Part shown: in pieces, positions 1 through 7,430 of the stretch
How positions within the stretch are numbered: the stretch's first letter is position 1
Layout of the letters: every line of letters begins with the position of its first letter
Source of the DNA: an uncultured Alphaproteobacteria bacterium
GTDB taxonomy: Bacteria; Pseudomonadota; Alphaproteobacteria; Caulobacterales; Aquidulcibacteraceae
Length of the DNA stretch: 60,748 nt
Reading direction: 5' to 3'
Assembly (NCBI GenBank): GCA_902826245.1
Contig: CADEEA010000013.1
Location: 1-60,748 of the forward strand
Notes under the pieces: generated by a model
The model's input: the letters and a program-made list of their open reading frames with translations, nothing else
Told to the model about the DNA's origin: nothing
Database searches by the model: none
Translations under genes and position numbers: made by a program

Positions 1-329
1 GCGACTGAAAGCAGCACGCCCAAGACCCAGCGACTCGCGGCGGCGCTGGGGATGCGCATGACGAGCGCGCTGGCGGCGTGCCCAAGCGGCGCCCCGGCCA
101 TCATCAAGGGGACCCAAAAGAGCAGGCGGGAGCTTAGCGGCATTGCATCGGTCTGCATCGCGCCCGAAAGCGCCAGAAAGGCGCCTGCCGCCGCGCAGAT
201 TGCGAGGTTCTGCGTCCACGCGCGCCAACCGCGGGGGGCCGCCTCCGGCGAAGCGCCAAGCTTTGGCTGCGGCGCTCTGCGAAAGGGCGACAGGGATTCA
301 GGTAGACGCGGCAGCACGGGATCGCTCAT
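1..329 (-). CDS. Partial integral membrane protein, probable LytTR-type regulator N-terminus
   Basis: The minus strand is open from an ATG at 329 to the window edge (109 codons, no stop), so only the N-terminus is present. It begins MSDPVLPRLPESLSP, has a proline-rich cytoplasmic stretch, then two hydrophobic segments at about residues 41-58 and 66-90 with the pattern GAFLALSGAMQTDAMPL. That layout resembles the membrane-anchored N-terminal half of alphaproteobacterial LytTR DNA-binding regulators; the family call is inferred, because the DNA-binding domain would lie outside the window. It is divergent from the DUF2306 gene at 532. About 200 bases between the two genes hold no other ORF I can support and would contain both promoters. 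Confidence 0.55.
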   Translation of the reverse strand, partial: MSDPVLPRLPESLSPFRRAPQPKLGASPEAAPRGWRAWTQNLAICAAAGAFLALSGAMQTDAMPLSSRLLFWVPLMMAGAPLGHAASALVMRIPSAAASRWVLGVLLSV

Positions 330-531
330 GGCGCCATGGCCATAGCAGATCGCGCCTGGAGGCAAACCAGGGAAGGCAAGCTTAGCTGGCCGCTCCCAGC
401 CATTGGCGCTTCGCAAACCGCCTTTCCCGGCGACTCGCGCGCTGATTTGCCTGTTTCACGCATCGGTCCTGGCGCGCCCTCACGAGCGGGGGCCAAGTTG
501 TGGATCTAACCCCCCAGCCAGATGGTGAAAA

Positions 532-1068
532 ATGCCGCAGAAGAAGAGTTCTTGGTTTAATTCCCTTCCGAGTTGGACTGGCTGGGCCGTCGTCGCCATC
601 GCGCTGACGGGAGGGATAGCGCCGTTCGCGCCCTACATTCTCGACGCTGCGCGAGGGACGGCCTGGGCACTGCACGCGCCGGATTGGGCGCTTTTGGCGA
701 CGCAGCCGCTCAAGCTCCAAATCCACATCGCCGCCGCACTGACAGCGTTGGCGATCGGCATCGTACTTATGATGCAACCGAAGGGCAGGATCGCCCACAA
801 GGCCTTGGGCTGGATTTGGGTACTGGCGATGGCCGTCACGGCCGTATCAAGCCTCTTTATCACCACGCTGCGCGACGGGTATTCGCTTCTGCACCTACTC
901 TCGGGATGGACAATTATCGCGTTGCCGATGGCGGTGTTCGCCATTCGCCGCGGCAACGTACAGGCGCACCGCGCCGCCATGACCGGCATGTTTGTGGGGG
1001 GCCTGATTCTCGCCGGCGCCCTCAACTTCATCCCTGGACGATTGATCTGGCGGGTGTTTTTCGGTTGA
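532..1068 (+). CDS. DUF2306 family membrane protein
   Basis: This 178-residue protein has about four to five hydrophobic segments. Between helices it carries the loop PKGRIAHKALGWIWV, with conserved His and Gly-Trp, and a later HRAAM motif. These are typical of the DUF2306 (YozB-like) membrane family, whose function is unknown. The conserved histidines have suggested a cofactor- or metal-linked role, but nothing here proves it. It starts at ATG 532 with only a weak upstream purine run. It is divergent from the partial LytTR-like gene and may be co-regulated with it. Confidence 0.75.
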   Translation: MPQKKSSWFNSLPSWTGWAVVAIALTGGIAPFAPYILDAARGTAWALHAPDWALLATQPLKLQIHIAAALTALAIGIVLMMQPKGRIAHKALGWIWVLAMAVTAVSSLFITTLRDGYSLLHLLSGWTIIALPMAVFAIRRGNVQAHRAAMTGMFVGGLILAGALNFIPGRLIWRVFFG

Positions 1069-1131
1069 TGGCGGCGGATGCTGCTTTGGCAATTCCAACA
1101 GCAGTAAATTGCCGTTAGAAGCGGGCGTCCC

Positions 1132-2358
1132 ATGACCAGCCTGCTTCGAAATGTCGGCGCGCTCATCGCGGCGATCGCCATCCTGCAGCTGGCGGGAGGC
1201 CTGCTGGGCGTGCGGCTGCCGATCGCCTTCATCGCCGAGGGACATTCGCGCACCGAACTTGGGCTGGTGGCGGCGGCTTATTCAGCCGGCTTCATGTTCG
1301 GCGCCGTCATCGCCACGATGTTGTTGTCGCGCGTTGGCCACATTCGCGTCTATGCCGCGTGCGCGGCGGTGTTCGCGGCAGCGACCCTGGCGCTTCACTT
1401 CACCGGCGATGTCTGGAGCTGGGGTTTGGCGCGCATGGCGGCGGGCGCCGCGGTCGCGCTCATGTTTGCAGCTATCGAGAGCTGGATGAACTTCGCCATC
1501 GGCGCGCGCGTGCGCGGCGAGGTGTTAAGCGTGTACATGGTGATGACAAAAGCCGCGCTCGCGCTCGGACCATTCCTCGCCTTTAATTATGCACCGCTTG
1601 CGCCCGAGCCCTGGATGATCGCGGCGGCGCTGGCGGCTTTGTCCATGGTGCCGGTCTGCTTCACGCCGGCGGCGCCCCCCGATCGTCCGAAGGCGCAGCC
1701 ACTGGCGCTGGCGGAGCAATTCGCGATCGCCCCGGCGGCGGTGATCGGCAGCTTCGGCGCGGGGCTTGTCAATGGCGGCGTGTTGGCGCTAGCGCCGCTC
1801 TATGCGGCCCAACATTATGGCGAAAACGCTGCGGCCGAATTCTATTCGGCCGCGTTCACCGGCTCGCTGCTGCTGCAATGGCCGGCGGGGCGGCTGTCGG
1901 ACCGTGTCGATCGACGTTTGGTGATCGCAGGGCTGGCCGGGCTCGCGGCCCTTTCCTCGTTTGCGCTTGGACTATGGAGCGGGCAGTTGCCGGCGACGGC
2001 GGCGATTTTCCTGTTTTTCCTGTGGGGAGCAGGCGCGCTGTCGTTCTACGGCATCGCGGTCGCGCACATGGCCGATCGCGCCGAGCCGGGCAAGCTCGCG
2101 CAATCGGCGGCGGGATTGTTGTTCGTGTGGGCGGGCGGTTCGATCATTGGACCAATTCTCATGGGGCCATTGGTGGATTTGTTCGGCGTCGCGGGGTTGT
2201 TCTGGTTTGCTGGCGCTGCGGCGCTGGCCGTTTGCGGGCTCATGTTCTGGCGCCGCACCACGCGCGAAGCCGCCACAAACAAGGAAGAATTTTCACCCCA
2301 GATCGGCACCAGCGTCGCTGCGGGTGAAATCGCGTACGGCGAGGATAAGCCGCGCTGA
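1132..2358 (+). CDS. MFS transporter, YcaD-like
   Basis: The product is a 408-residue major facilitator with about 12 hydrophobic helices. An early LLSRVGHIRVYA loop after helix 2 and a repeated GRLSDRVDRRLVIAG loop after helix 8 correspond to the two MFS A-motifs. The fold and the ESWMNFAIGARVRGEVLS segment resemble the YcaD/sugar-efflux-like branch; the substrate cannot be read from the sequence. It lies 60 bases upstream of sucC on the same strand. Neighbouring genomes often place mdh or sdh genes before sucC, so this neighbour is slightly unexpected. Confidence 0.85.
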   Translation: MTSLLRNVGALIAAIAILQLAGGLLGVRLPIAFIAEGHSRTELGLVAAAYSAGFMFGAVIATMLLSRVGHIRVYAACAAVFAAATLALHFTGDVWSWGLARMAAGAAVALMFAAIESWMNFAIGARVRGEVLSVYMVMTKAALALGPFLAFNYAPLAPEPWMIAAALAALSMVPVCFTPAAPPDRPKAQPLALAEQFAIAPAAVIGSFGAGLVNGGVLALAPLYAAQHYGENAAAEFYSAAFTGSLLLQWPAGRLSDRVDRRLVIAGLAGLAALSSFALGLWSGQLPATAAIFLFFLWGAGALSFYGIAVAHMADRAEPGKLAQSAAGLLFVWAGGSIIGPILMGPLVDLFGVAGLFWFAGAAALAVCGLMFWRRTTREAATNKEEFSPQIGTSVAAGEIAYGEDKPR

Positions 2359-2416
2359 GCGGGCTTGGCGGCGCTTGCCTCCGCCCTATAAGACGAATTG
2401 CTGATTTGAGGGCCTC

Positions 2417-3610
2417 ATGAACATTCACGAATACCAAGGCAAGCAAGTGCTGAAGAGCTTCGGCGTGCCGGTTCCGCGCGGCTTTCCCGCGTTCACGACC
2501 GAGGAGGCCATTGACGCCGCCGCCAAGCTTGGCGGCGCGGTTTGGGCGGTGAAGAGCCAGATCCACGCCGGCGGGCGCGGCAAGGGCCGGTTCAAGGAGC
2601 CTGAGGCGGGAGAGAAAGGCGGCGTGCGCATCGCCAAGGCGCCGGAGGAAGTGGGGCTTTTTGCCGAGCAGATGCTCGGGCGCACTTTGGTGACGCTGCA
2701 GACCGGGCCCGTCGGCCGCGTGGTCAATCGGCTCTACATTGAAGAAGGCGTGCGGATCGCCAAGGAATTCTACCTCTCGGTGCTGGTCGATCGCGAGAGC
2801 GGGCGGGTGGCGTTCGTCGCCTCTGAGGCCGGGGGCATGAACATCGAGGAGGTCGCCCACGACACCCCTGAGAAAATCACCAACGTCCCGATCGATCCGC
2901 TCACCGGCCCCACGCGCGCCGACGCGGACAAAATCGCGCGCGCGTTCGGTGTAAGCGGCGCTCAGGCCGAGCAATGCGCCGACCTCGTGAACAAGCTCTA
3001 CACGGCCTTTACCAAGAGCGACATGAGCCTGCTTGAGATCAATCCGCTGATCGTAACCGAGGCGGGAGCGCTCATCTGCGCCGACGCAAAGGTCGGTTTC
3101 GATTCCAACGCCGAATTCCGCCACAAGGAATGGGAAGAATTGCGCGACCTCGGCGAAGAGGATCCCAAGGAAATCGAAGCCTCGAAATACGATCTCTCCT
3201 ACATCGCGCTCGACGGCGAAATCGGCTGCATGGTCAACGGCGCGGGCCTTGCCATGGCGACCATGGACATCATCAAGCTGTTCGGCGCCGAGCCAGCGAA
3301 TTTCCTCGATGTCGGCGGTGGCGCGAGCAAGGAGAAGGTGACCGCCGCGTTCAAGATCATAACCGCCGACCGGAAAGTGAAAGGGATTCTGATCAACATC
3401 TTCGGCGGCATCATGAAATGCGACGTGCTGGCCGAAGGCGTGGTCGCGGCGGTGAAGGAAGTGGGCCTCGCCGTGCCGCTGGTGGTGCGGCTGGAGGGCA
3501 CCAACGTGGACGCTGGCAAGCAGATCATCCGCGAAAGCGGGCTGAACGTGATCAGCGCGGATGATTTGGAGGACGCTGCAAGGAAGATCGTGGCGGCGGT
3601 GCGGGGGTAG
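2417..3610 (+). CDS. sucC: Succinate--CoA ligase (ADP-forming) subunit beta
   Basis: This 397-residue subunit pairs with SucD to interconvert succinyl-CoA and succinate with formation of nucleoside triphosphate in the TCA cycle. It opens [19 protein letters not shown]. It contains the ATP-grasp segment [18 protein letters not shown], the metal/nucleotide region [14 protein letters not shown], and the C-terminal CoA-ligase motif [15 protein letters not shown]. The length is normal for the family. The start ATG 2417 is the canonical N-terminus. Its partner sucD is not adjacent but begins 2.8 kb downstream, with unrelated genes between them. Confidence 0.97.
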   Translation: MNIHEYQGKQVLKSFGVPVPRGFPAFTTEEAIDAAAKLGGAVWAVKSQIHAGGRGKGRFKEPEAGEKGGVRIAKAPEEVGLFAEQMLGRTLVTLQTGPVGRVVNRLYIEEGVRIAKEFYLSVLVDRESGRVAFVASEAGGMNIEEVAHDTPEKITNVPIDPLTGPTRADADKIARAFGVSGAQAEQCADLVNKLYTAFTKSDMSLLEINPLIVTEAGALICADAKVGFDSNAEFRHKEWEELRDLGEEDPKEIEASKYDLSYIALDGEIGCMVNGAGLAMATMDIIKLFGAEPANFLDVGGGASKEKVTAAFKIITADRKVKGILINIFGGIMKCDVLAEGVVAAVKEVGLAVPLVVRLEGTNVDAGKQIIRESGLNVISADDLEDAARKIVAAVRG

Positions 3611-3612
3611 GG

Positions 3613-4155
3613 GTGCGTGCGCTTGTCTCCATCGTCTGCATAGCAGGCCTTGCATGCGGTCAAACACTGGCAATGGCGCAGGGTAGGCAGGAGGCGGATG
3701 CCAGCCCCTACGGCGCCTTCGAGTGTCACTCCGGGACTTCTGTCATTGTAGACACAGATGGGGCGCAAGAAGAATTGCGCAGCGACCGAGCCAATCCCTT
3801 TATCAGGTTGGAGATCGCCCCCGTCGCCGAGGGCGAAAGGCGCGCAGTTCGCACGCTAAGCTGGGACGGCGAGCATCAGAGGTGGGTGGATGATGACGGG
3901 GTTTCTCTCGCGATTACTTCAATAGGCGTTAGCGCCAGTCATCAGTGGTGGACAGTTCACCTAGAAGGCGGGGTAGGCGATCGGATTCCGGCAGGAACTG
4001 TAGCGAACCTGAGCTACGAATTAGCGTACGAGAAGCCTGGCCCCATTCTCAGCCTTGTAAGTCTTTATCTGCGCTTGGGCAGTGTGTCAGTGCTTGAGTG
4101 CGATCGCATAGAGACATTGACCGCGCCGCCGCTTGCACCGATCAGCGAGCGTTGA
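3613..4155 (+). CDS. Hypothetical secreted protein
   Basis: A GTG start lies two bases after the sucC stop, so translation is probably coupled to sucC. The 180-residue product begins with a Sec-type signal peptide ([24 protein letters not shown], cut near AMAQG). The mature part is soluble, with mixed acidic and hydrophobic stretches and two cysteines, one in ECHSG and one in LECDR near the end. No family was recognised. Its bases are less GC-biased at third positions than in sucC, which fits an accessory gene. Its stop overlaps a possible -35 element of the following toxin-antitoxin locus. Confidence 0.6.
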   Translation: MRALVSIVCIAGLACGQTLAMAQGRQEADASPYGAFECHSGTSVIVDTDGAQEELRSDRANPFIRLEIAPVAEGERRAVRTLSWDGEHQRWVDDDGVSLAITSIGVSASHQWWTVHLEGGVGDRIPAGTVANLSYELAYEKPGPILSLVSLYLRLGSVSVLECDRIETLTAPPLAPISER

Positions 4156-4166
4156 ACACCGCTACG

Positions 4167-4181
4167 TTTGCATTATGCAAA
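4167..4181 (+). promoter_or_regulatory. Palindromic operator upstream of the ParD-type antitoxin
   Basis: TTTGCAT-T-ATGCAAA is a perfect palindrome with 7-base arms, 28 bases before the GTG of the first antitoxin. A possible -35 (TTGAAC at 4152) and -10 (TATGCA at 4174) frame it. Type II antitoxins usually autoregulate through such sites, so this is the likely operator; that role is inferred. Confidence 0.55.
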
Positions 4182-4209
4182 TCTCGGGTTTTTGTGTTAT
4201 GCGGTCCCC

Positions 4210-4440
4210 GTGACCGCCATCACTCTCCCGCCCGACCTGCTCGCCTGGGCCCGCGCCGAGGTCGCCGCTGGGCGCGCGGAGAGCGTTGCGGCGCTGGTTG
4301 AGGCGCGTCTGCGGGCGAGCCGGCAATGGGAGGAGCTTCGCCATTCGCTCGATGTGGCCGAGGCGGAGGCCGATGCCGGCGGCTGGTCGCCGTTTGAGGA
4401 TGTGTTCGCGAGGTTGAAGGCGCGGTTTCCGGCTGGTTGA
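4210..4440 (+). CDS. ParD-type antitoxin, first copy
   Basis: This 76-residue protein starts at GTG 4210 (VTAITLPPDLLAW) and is followed directly by a ParE-type toxin through a TGATG overlap. The short N-terminal strand followed by two helices is the expected ribbon-helix-helix shape, and the acidic C-terminal half (VAEAEADAGGWSPFEDVFARLKARF) is the toxin-binding tail seen in ParD/CopG antitoxins. An upstream TTG at 4168 lies inside the palindromic operator and is unlikely to be the start. The first 20 or so codons are nearly identical to those of the second antitoxin at 4748, so the two arose by tandem duplication. Confidence 0.8.
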   Translation: MTAITLPPDLLAWARAEVAAGRAESVAALVEARLRASRQWEELRHSLDVAEAEADAGGWSPFEDVFARLKARFPAG

Positions 4441-4751
4441 TGGCCATCATCGTTGACGTTGCCGATGCCGCCGAGCGTGATCTTATTGAGATCGCGGATT
4501 ATCTGACTCGCGAGGCAAGCCCTAGCATTGCTGGGCGCTGGGTGCGGCGGATCGAGGAGCGGATCGCTGCTCTCGCCGAGTTTCCTTATGCTGGGGCCGA
4601 AGATGGCCGCTTGGGACGAGGGCGGCGGCGTCTGGTCGAGCGCCCCTATCTCATCGTCTATCGCATCCTCGGGCCTGAGCGCGTCCGGGTCGTGCATGGC
4701 GATCTGCCGGCGTTATTCAAGGATGACAAGGATTTGGATGAAAGCCCGTGA
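4440..4751 (+). CDS. RelE/ParE family toxin
   Basis: This 103-residue toxin starts at ATG 4440, overlapping the antitoxin stop by one base. It has the ParE hallmarks AERDLIEIADYLT near the start, RRLVERPYLIVYRI in the middle and VRVVHGDLPALF near the end. ParE toxins typically poison DNA gyrase, RelE toxins cut mRNA; the YLIVYRI core favours the ParE/RelE superfamily without deciding the target. The last bases GTGA overlap the start of a second antitoxin gene, so translation of all four reading frames at this locus is coupled. Confidence 0.85.
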   Translation: MAIIVDVADAAERDLIEIADYLTREASPSIAGRWVRRIEERIAALAEFPYAGAEDGRLGRGRRRLVERPYLIVYRILGPERVRVVHGDLPALFKDDKDLDESP

Positions 4752-4984
4752 CCGCAATCACCCTCCCGCCGGATCTGCTCGCCTGGGCCCGCGCCGAGGT
4801 CGCCGCTGGGCGCGGCGCGAGCATTGAGGATGTCGCCAAGAACGCGATTTCCCGCTATCGCGCGCAAATGGAATCCTTCCGCCGCTCGCTCGATGAAGCG
4901 GAGGCGGAGGCGGACCGTGAGGGGGCGCTTGATGCCGAAGCCGTGTTCGCCGAGTTGAAGGCGCGCTACGCGGATCCCGTGTGA
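4748..4984 (+). CDS. ParD-type antitoxin, second copy
   Basis: This 78-residue antitoxin starts at GTG 4748, inside the toxin stop (GTGA overlap). Its N-terminus TAITLPPDLLAWARAEVAAG is shared with the first antitoxin at 4210, while the C-terminal half (MESFRRSLDEAEAEADREG and onward) has diverged but keeps the same acidic pattern. Its own toxin partner at 4981 is broken, so this is either an orphan antitoxin or a protein that now also neutralises the upstream toxin. The sequence alone does not decide which. Confidence 0.75.
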   Translation: MTAITLPPDLLAWARAEVAAGRGASIEDVAKNAISRYRAQMESFRRSLDEAEAEADREGALDAEAVFAELKARYADPV

Positions 4985-5119
4985 AGATCGAGATAACGCG
5001 GAGGGCGCGCGCCGATTTGATTGAGATCGGCGACTATTTGGAACGCGTCGCCGGCAAACGCACGGCCCTGCGCGCGCGACCTTCCGGCGCTGTTCGGCGC
5101 GGAGGATGATCTGACCTAA
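4981..5119 (+). pseudogene. Deleted and frameshifted ParE-type toxin remnant
   Basis: A GTG at 4981 overlaps the second antitoxin stop and reads VKIEITRRARADLIEIGDYL, the N-terminus of a ParE toxin (compare AERDLIEIADYLT in the intact toxin). After about 30 codons the middle of the gene is missing. The ParE C-terminus RDLPALFGAEDDLT continues in another frame (5075-5119, TAA at 5117), matching GDLPALF of the intact copy. The direct frame ends at TGA 5107. The remnant's stop overlaps the stop of the convergent TMEM175 gene. Confidence 0.75.
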
Positions 5120-5703
5120 GCCCTCTCACCCCCCATCACCGCCCGCTCAATCCGCCGATCCGGCACGAGCCAGATCAACGCCACCACTACGAAACACGCT
5201 TGCGCCAGCCGCGGATCGACAAACGCCGCGGCGATGCCGGCGAGGTAGAGCAGGGGAGATATATTGCCTTTCCAGTCCCCACCGATGGCGCGCTTGAGCA
5301 CGTGATCTGCGCCGTGGCTGGCGATAATCACGTTCTGCAGCACATAATAGGCGAGCGCCGGCGCCAGCAGCGAAACCCCGTACACGATCGTGGGCCATTT
5401 CGCGCCATGCGTCTCTCCCATCCACGCCGTGGTGAACGGCAGCAGCGAAAGGAAGAACAGCAACGCCATATTGGCCCACAGCACCGCGCCGTTCACGCGC
5501 TCGACCGTGTGCATCATGTGGTGGTGGTTGTTCCAGTAGATCGCGACATAGATGAAGCTCAGCACGTAGCTGAGGAACGTCGGCCAAACCGCCGCCAGCG
5601 CTGCGAGCGTGGCTTCTTCCGGCGCATGCAGCTCCAGCACCATGATGGTGATGATGATGGCGATGACGCCGTCGCTGAACGCCAGCAGCCGGTCTTTTTC
5701 CAT
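5116..5703 (-). CDS. TMEM175 family (DUF1211) membrane protein
   Basis: This 195-residue protein has six hydrophobic segments. Near the start it carries the family signature FSDGVIAIIITIMVLEL, the F-S-D motif that lines the pore in TMEM175-type potassium channels. The HHHMMHTVERVNG loop and LSLLPFTTAWMGE segment also fit bacterial TMEM175 homologues. A potassium or other cation conductance is therefore likely, but selectivity is not visible. It is convergent with the toxin remnant and divergent from the VOC gene. Confidence 0.88.
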   Translation of the reverse strand: MEKDRLLAFSDGVIAIIITIMVLELHAPEEATLAALAAVWPTFLSYVLSFIYVAIYWNNHHHMMHTVERVNGAVLWANMALLFFLSLLPFTTAWMGETHGAKWPTIVYGVSLLAPALAYYVLQNVIIASHGADHVLKRAIGGDWKGNISPLLYLAGIAAAFVDPRLAQACFVVVALIWLVPDRRIERAVMGGERA

Positions 5704-5787
5704 TTTCTCGCTCGCGAATATTGCCTAGAGATACGAGCAGGTCGAATAGCACATTTCAGAATGCGGCCAAGTAAAGGGAGCCAAGCC

Positions 5788-6156
5788 ATGATCGGGTACG
5801 TCACACTCGGAACCAGCGACCTCGCGCGCGCCGCGAAATTCTACGACGCCATCGCCGCCGAACTGGGCACCAAGCGCATGATGGAAAGCGACACCTTTAT
5901 CGCCTGGGGCGAGCAGGGCGGCGGCGCGGGCATCGGCCTCACCAAGCCTTTTGACGGAAAAGCGGCGACCGTGGGCAACGGCGTCATGGTCGCGCTCGAA
6001 TGCAAGAGCCGCGAGCAGGTCGACAAGGTCTACAATCTCGCGCGCTCCATGGGCGCAGCTGACGAAGGCCCCCCCGGCGAACGCTTCCCTGGCTTCTACG
6101 CCGGCTATTTCCGCGATCCCGACGGCAACAAGCTGAACGCTTTTATTATGGGATGA
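5788..6156 (+). CDS. VOC family (glyoxalase/bleomycin-resistance fold) protein
   Basis: This 122-residue protein is of the vicinal-oxygen-chelate fold: TLGTSDLARAAKFYDAIAAE opens the first module and the YFRDPDGNKLNAFIMG ending is the usual final strand. The ATG at 5788 was chosen because AGGGAG lies eight bases upstream; an in-frame ATG at 5761 lacks such a site. VOC proteins include glyoxalases, dioxygenases and resistance proteins; the substrate is unknown. Confidence 0.85.
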   Translation: MIGYVTLGTSDLARAAKFYDAIAAELGTKRMMESDTFIAWGEQGGGAGIGLTKPFDGKAATVGNGVMVALECKSREQVDKVYNLARSMGAADEGPPGERFPGFYAGYFRDPDGNKLNAFIMG

Positions 6157-6176
6157 TGCGGCTGCGCGAGGCGGGG

Positions 6177-6293
6177 CTACGCCAGCGTTTCGCTGGCAAA
6201 AATAGCCTCGACCTCGCTCGCGAACGCCGAATAATAATGCTCGCTGGGCGCAAGGAAGAGCAGCACGTGGAGCTTTTCGCTGGCGTGGGCGAC
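6177..6293 (-). pseudogene. C-terminal fragment of a lost gene
   Basis: Reading the minus strand from 6293 to a TAG at 6177 gives about 38 codons ([38 protein letters not shown]) with natural protein-like composition and no start codon. It breaks off exactly at the palindrome at 6293-6320. I read it as the 3' end of a gene cut off at the palindromic element. I do not recognise the family. Confidence 0.4.
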
Positions 6294-6320
6294 TAGAGCT
6301 GTCCGATTTCGGAATCTAGA
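6293..6320. repeat. Short palindromic element
   Basis: The outer arms CTAGA (6293) and TCTAG (6315) and inner arms TCCGA-TT-TCGGA form a nested hairpin. CTAGAG-bounded palindromes of this kind are common intergenic repeats in alphaproteobacteria. It marks the edge of the gene fragment at 6177. The remaining bases to 6421 hold no gene I can support. Confidence 0.5.
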
Positions 6321-6421
6321 GCCAACCTTATCCTAGGGGAATGCGGTGTCCAGGCCCGCCTCTTGCTTTCGCGGGCGCCTGCGCTAGGACCCCAGCTTCC
6401 GCCACCTCTCGGGGCTAGCCT

Positions 6422-7306
6422 TTGTCCATTCTCGTTTCCGCTTCCACGCGCGTCATCTGCCAGGGCTTCACCGGCAAGAACGGCACGTTTCACTCCGAGC
6501 AGGCGATCGCTTACGGCACGAAGATGACGGGCGGCGTCAGCCCGGGGAAGGGCGGGCAGACGCATTTGGGTTTGCCGGTGTTCAACGGCGTTGCAGAAGC
6601 TAAGGAACAAGCCGGCGCAGACGCTACCGTGATCTACGTGCCGCCCCCAGGCGCGGCCGCCGCGATCGAGGAAGCCATCGACGCGGAAATACCCCTCATC
6701 ATCTGCATCACCGAAGGCATACCGGTGCTCGACATGGTGCGGGTGAAGGCGAAGCTCGAAAAATCCAAGTCGCGGCTGATCGGCCCGAACTGCCCCGGCG
6801 TGCTGACGCCGAACGAGTGCAAGATCGGCATCATGCCGGGTCAGATTTTTCAGAAGGGCAGCGTGGGCGTGCTCTCACGCTCGGGCACATTGACGTACGA
6901 AGCGGTGTTCCAAACCACCAATGAAGGCCTCGGCCAAACCACGGCCGTTGGCATTGGCGGCGATCCGGTGAAGGGGACCGAGTTCATCGACATGTTGGAG
7001 ATGTTCCTGGCCGACGACGAAACCAAAGCGATCATCATGATCGGCGAGATCGGCGGCGCCGCGGAGGAAGACGCCGCGCAATTCTTGGCCGACGAGAAGA
7101 AGAAGGGCCGCTGGAAGCCGACCGTCGGCTTCATCGCCGGCCGCACCGCCCCCCCAGGCCGGCGCATGGGCCACGCCGGCGCGATCATCTCCGGCGGCAA
7201 GGGCGACGCGGAAAGCAAGATCGCCGCGCTGGAAGCGGCGGGGATACGTGTCGCGCCGCACCCGGCGGCGCTGGGGCGGACGATGGCGGAGGTGCTGCGG
7301 GGGTAG
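6422..7306 (+). CDS. sucD: Succinate--CoA ligase subunit alpha
   Basis: This 294-residue subunit carries the CoA-binding Rossmann domain ([20 protein letters not shown]) and, in the C-terminal half, the phosphohistidine loop [21 protein letters not shown] 6422 is the start because it gives the canonical N-terminus [18 protein letters not shown]; no ATG fits. It forms a heterotetramer with SucC. A 124-base gap separates it from sucA on the same strand, so these genes may be co-transcribed. Confidence 0.97.
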   Translation: MSILVSASTRVICQGFTGKNGTFHSEQAIAYGTKMTGGVSPGKGGQTHLGLPVFNGVAEAKEQAGADATVIYVPPPGAAAAIEEAIDAEIPLIICITEGIPVLDMVRVKAKLEKSKSRLIGPNCPGVLTPNECKIGIMPGQIFQKGSVGVLSRSGTLTYEAVFQTTNEGLGQTTAVGIGGDPVKGTEFIDMLEMFLADDETKAIIMIGEIGGAAEEDAAQFLADEKKKGRWKPTVGFIAGRTAPPGRRMGHAGAIISGGKGDAESKIAALEAAGIRVAPHPAALGRTMAEVLRG

Positions 7307-7430
7307 GAGACTGAGGCATCCGCTCACGCACACTACTCTCCCCTCGCGAAGCACCTTAGAAGATCGCCAACTCGGCGCGGCGGCGGAATAATCCCTGCCG
7401 CGTCCAAGGTTTTCACGAAGGTCACTCCCC

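Noticed and set aside
2240..3673. 477-codon minus-strand ORF opposite sucC
   Set aside because: An antisense shadow caused by GC-rich codon bias; sucC is unambiguous.
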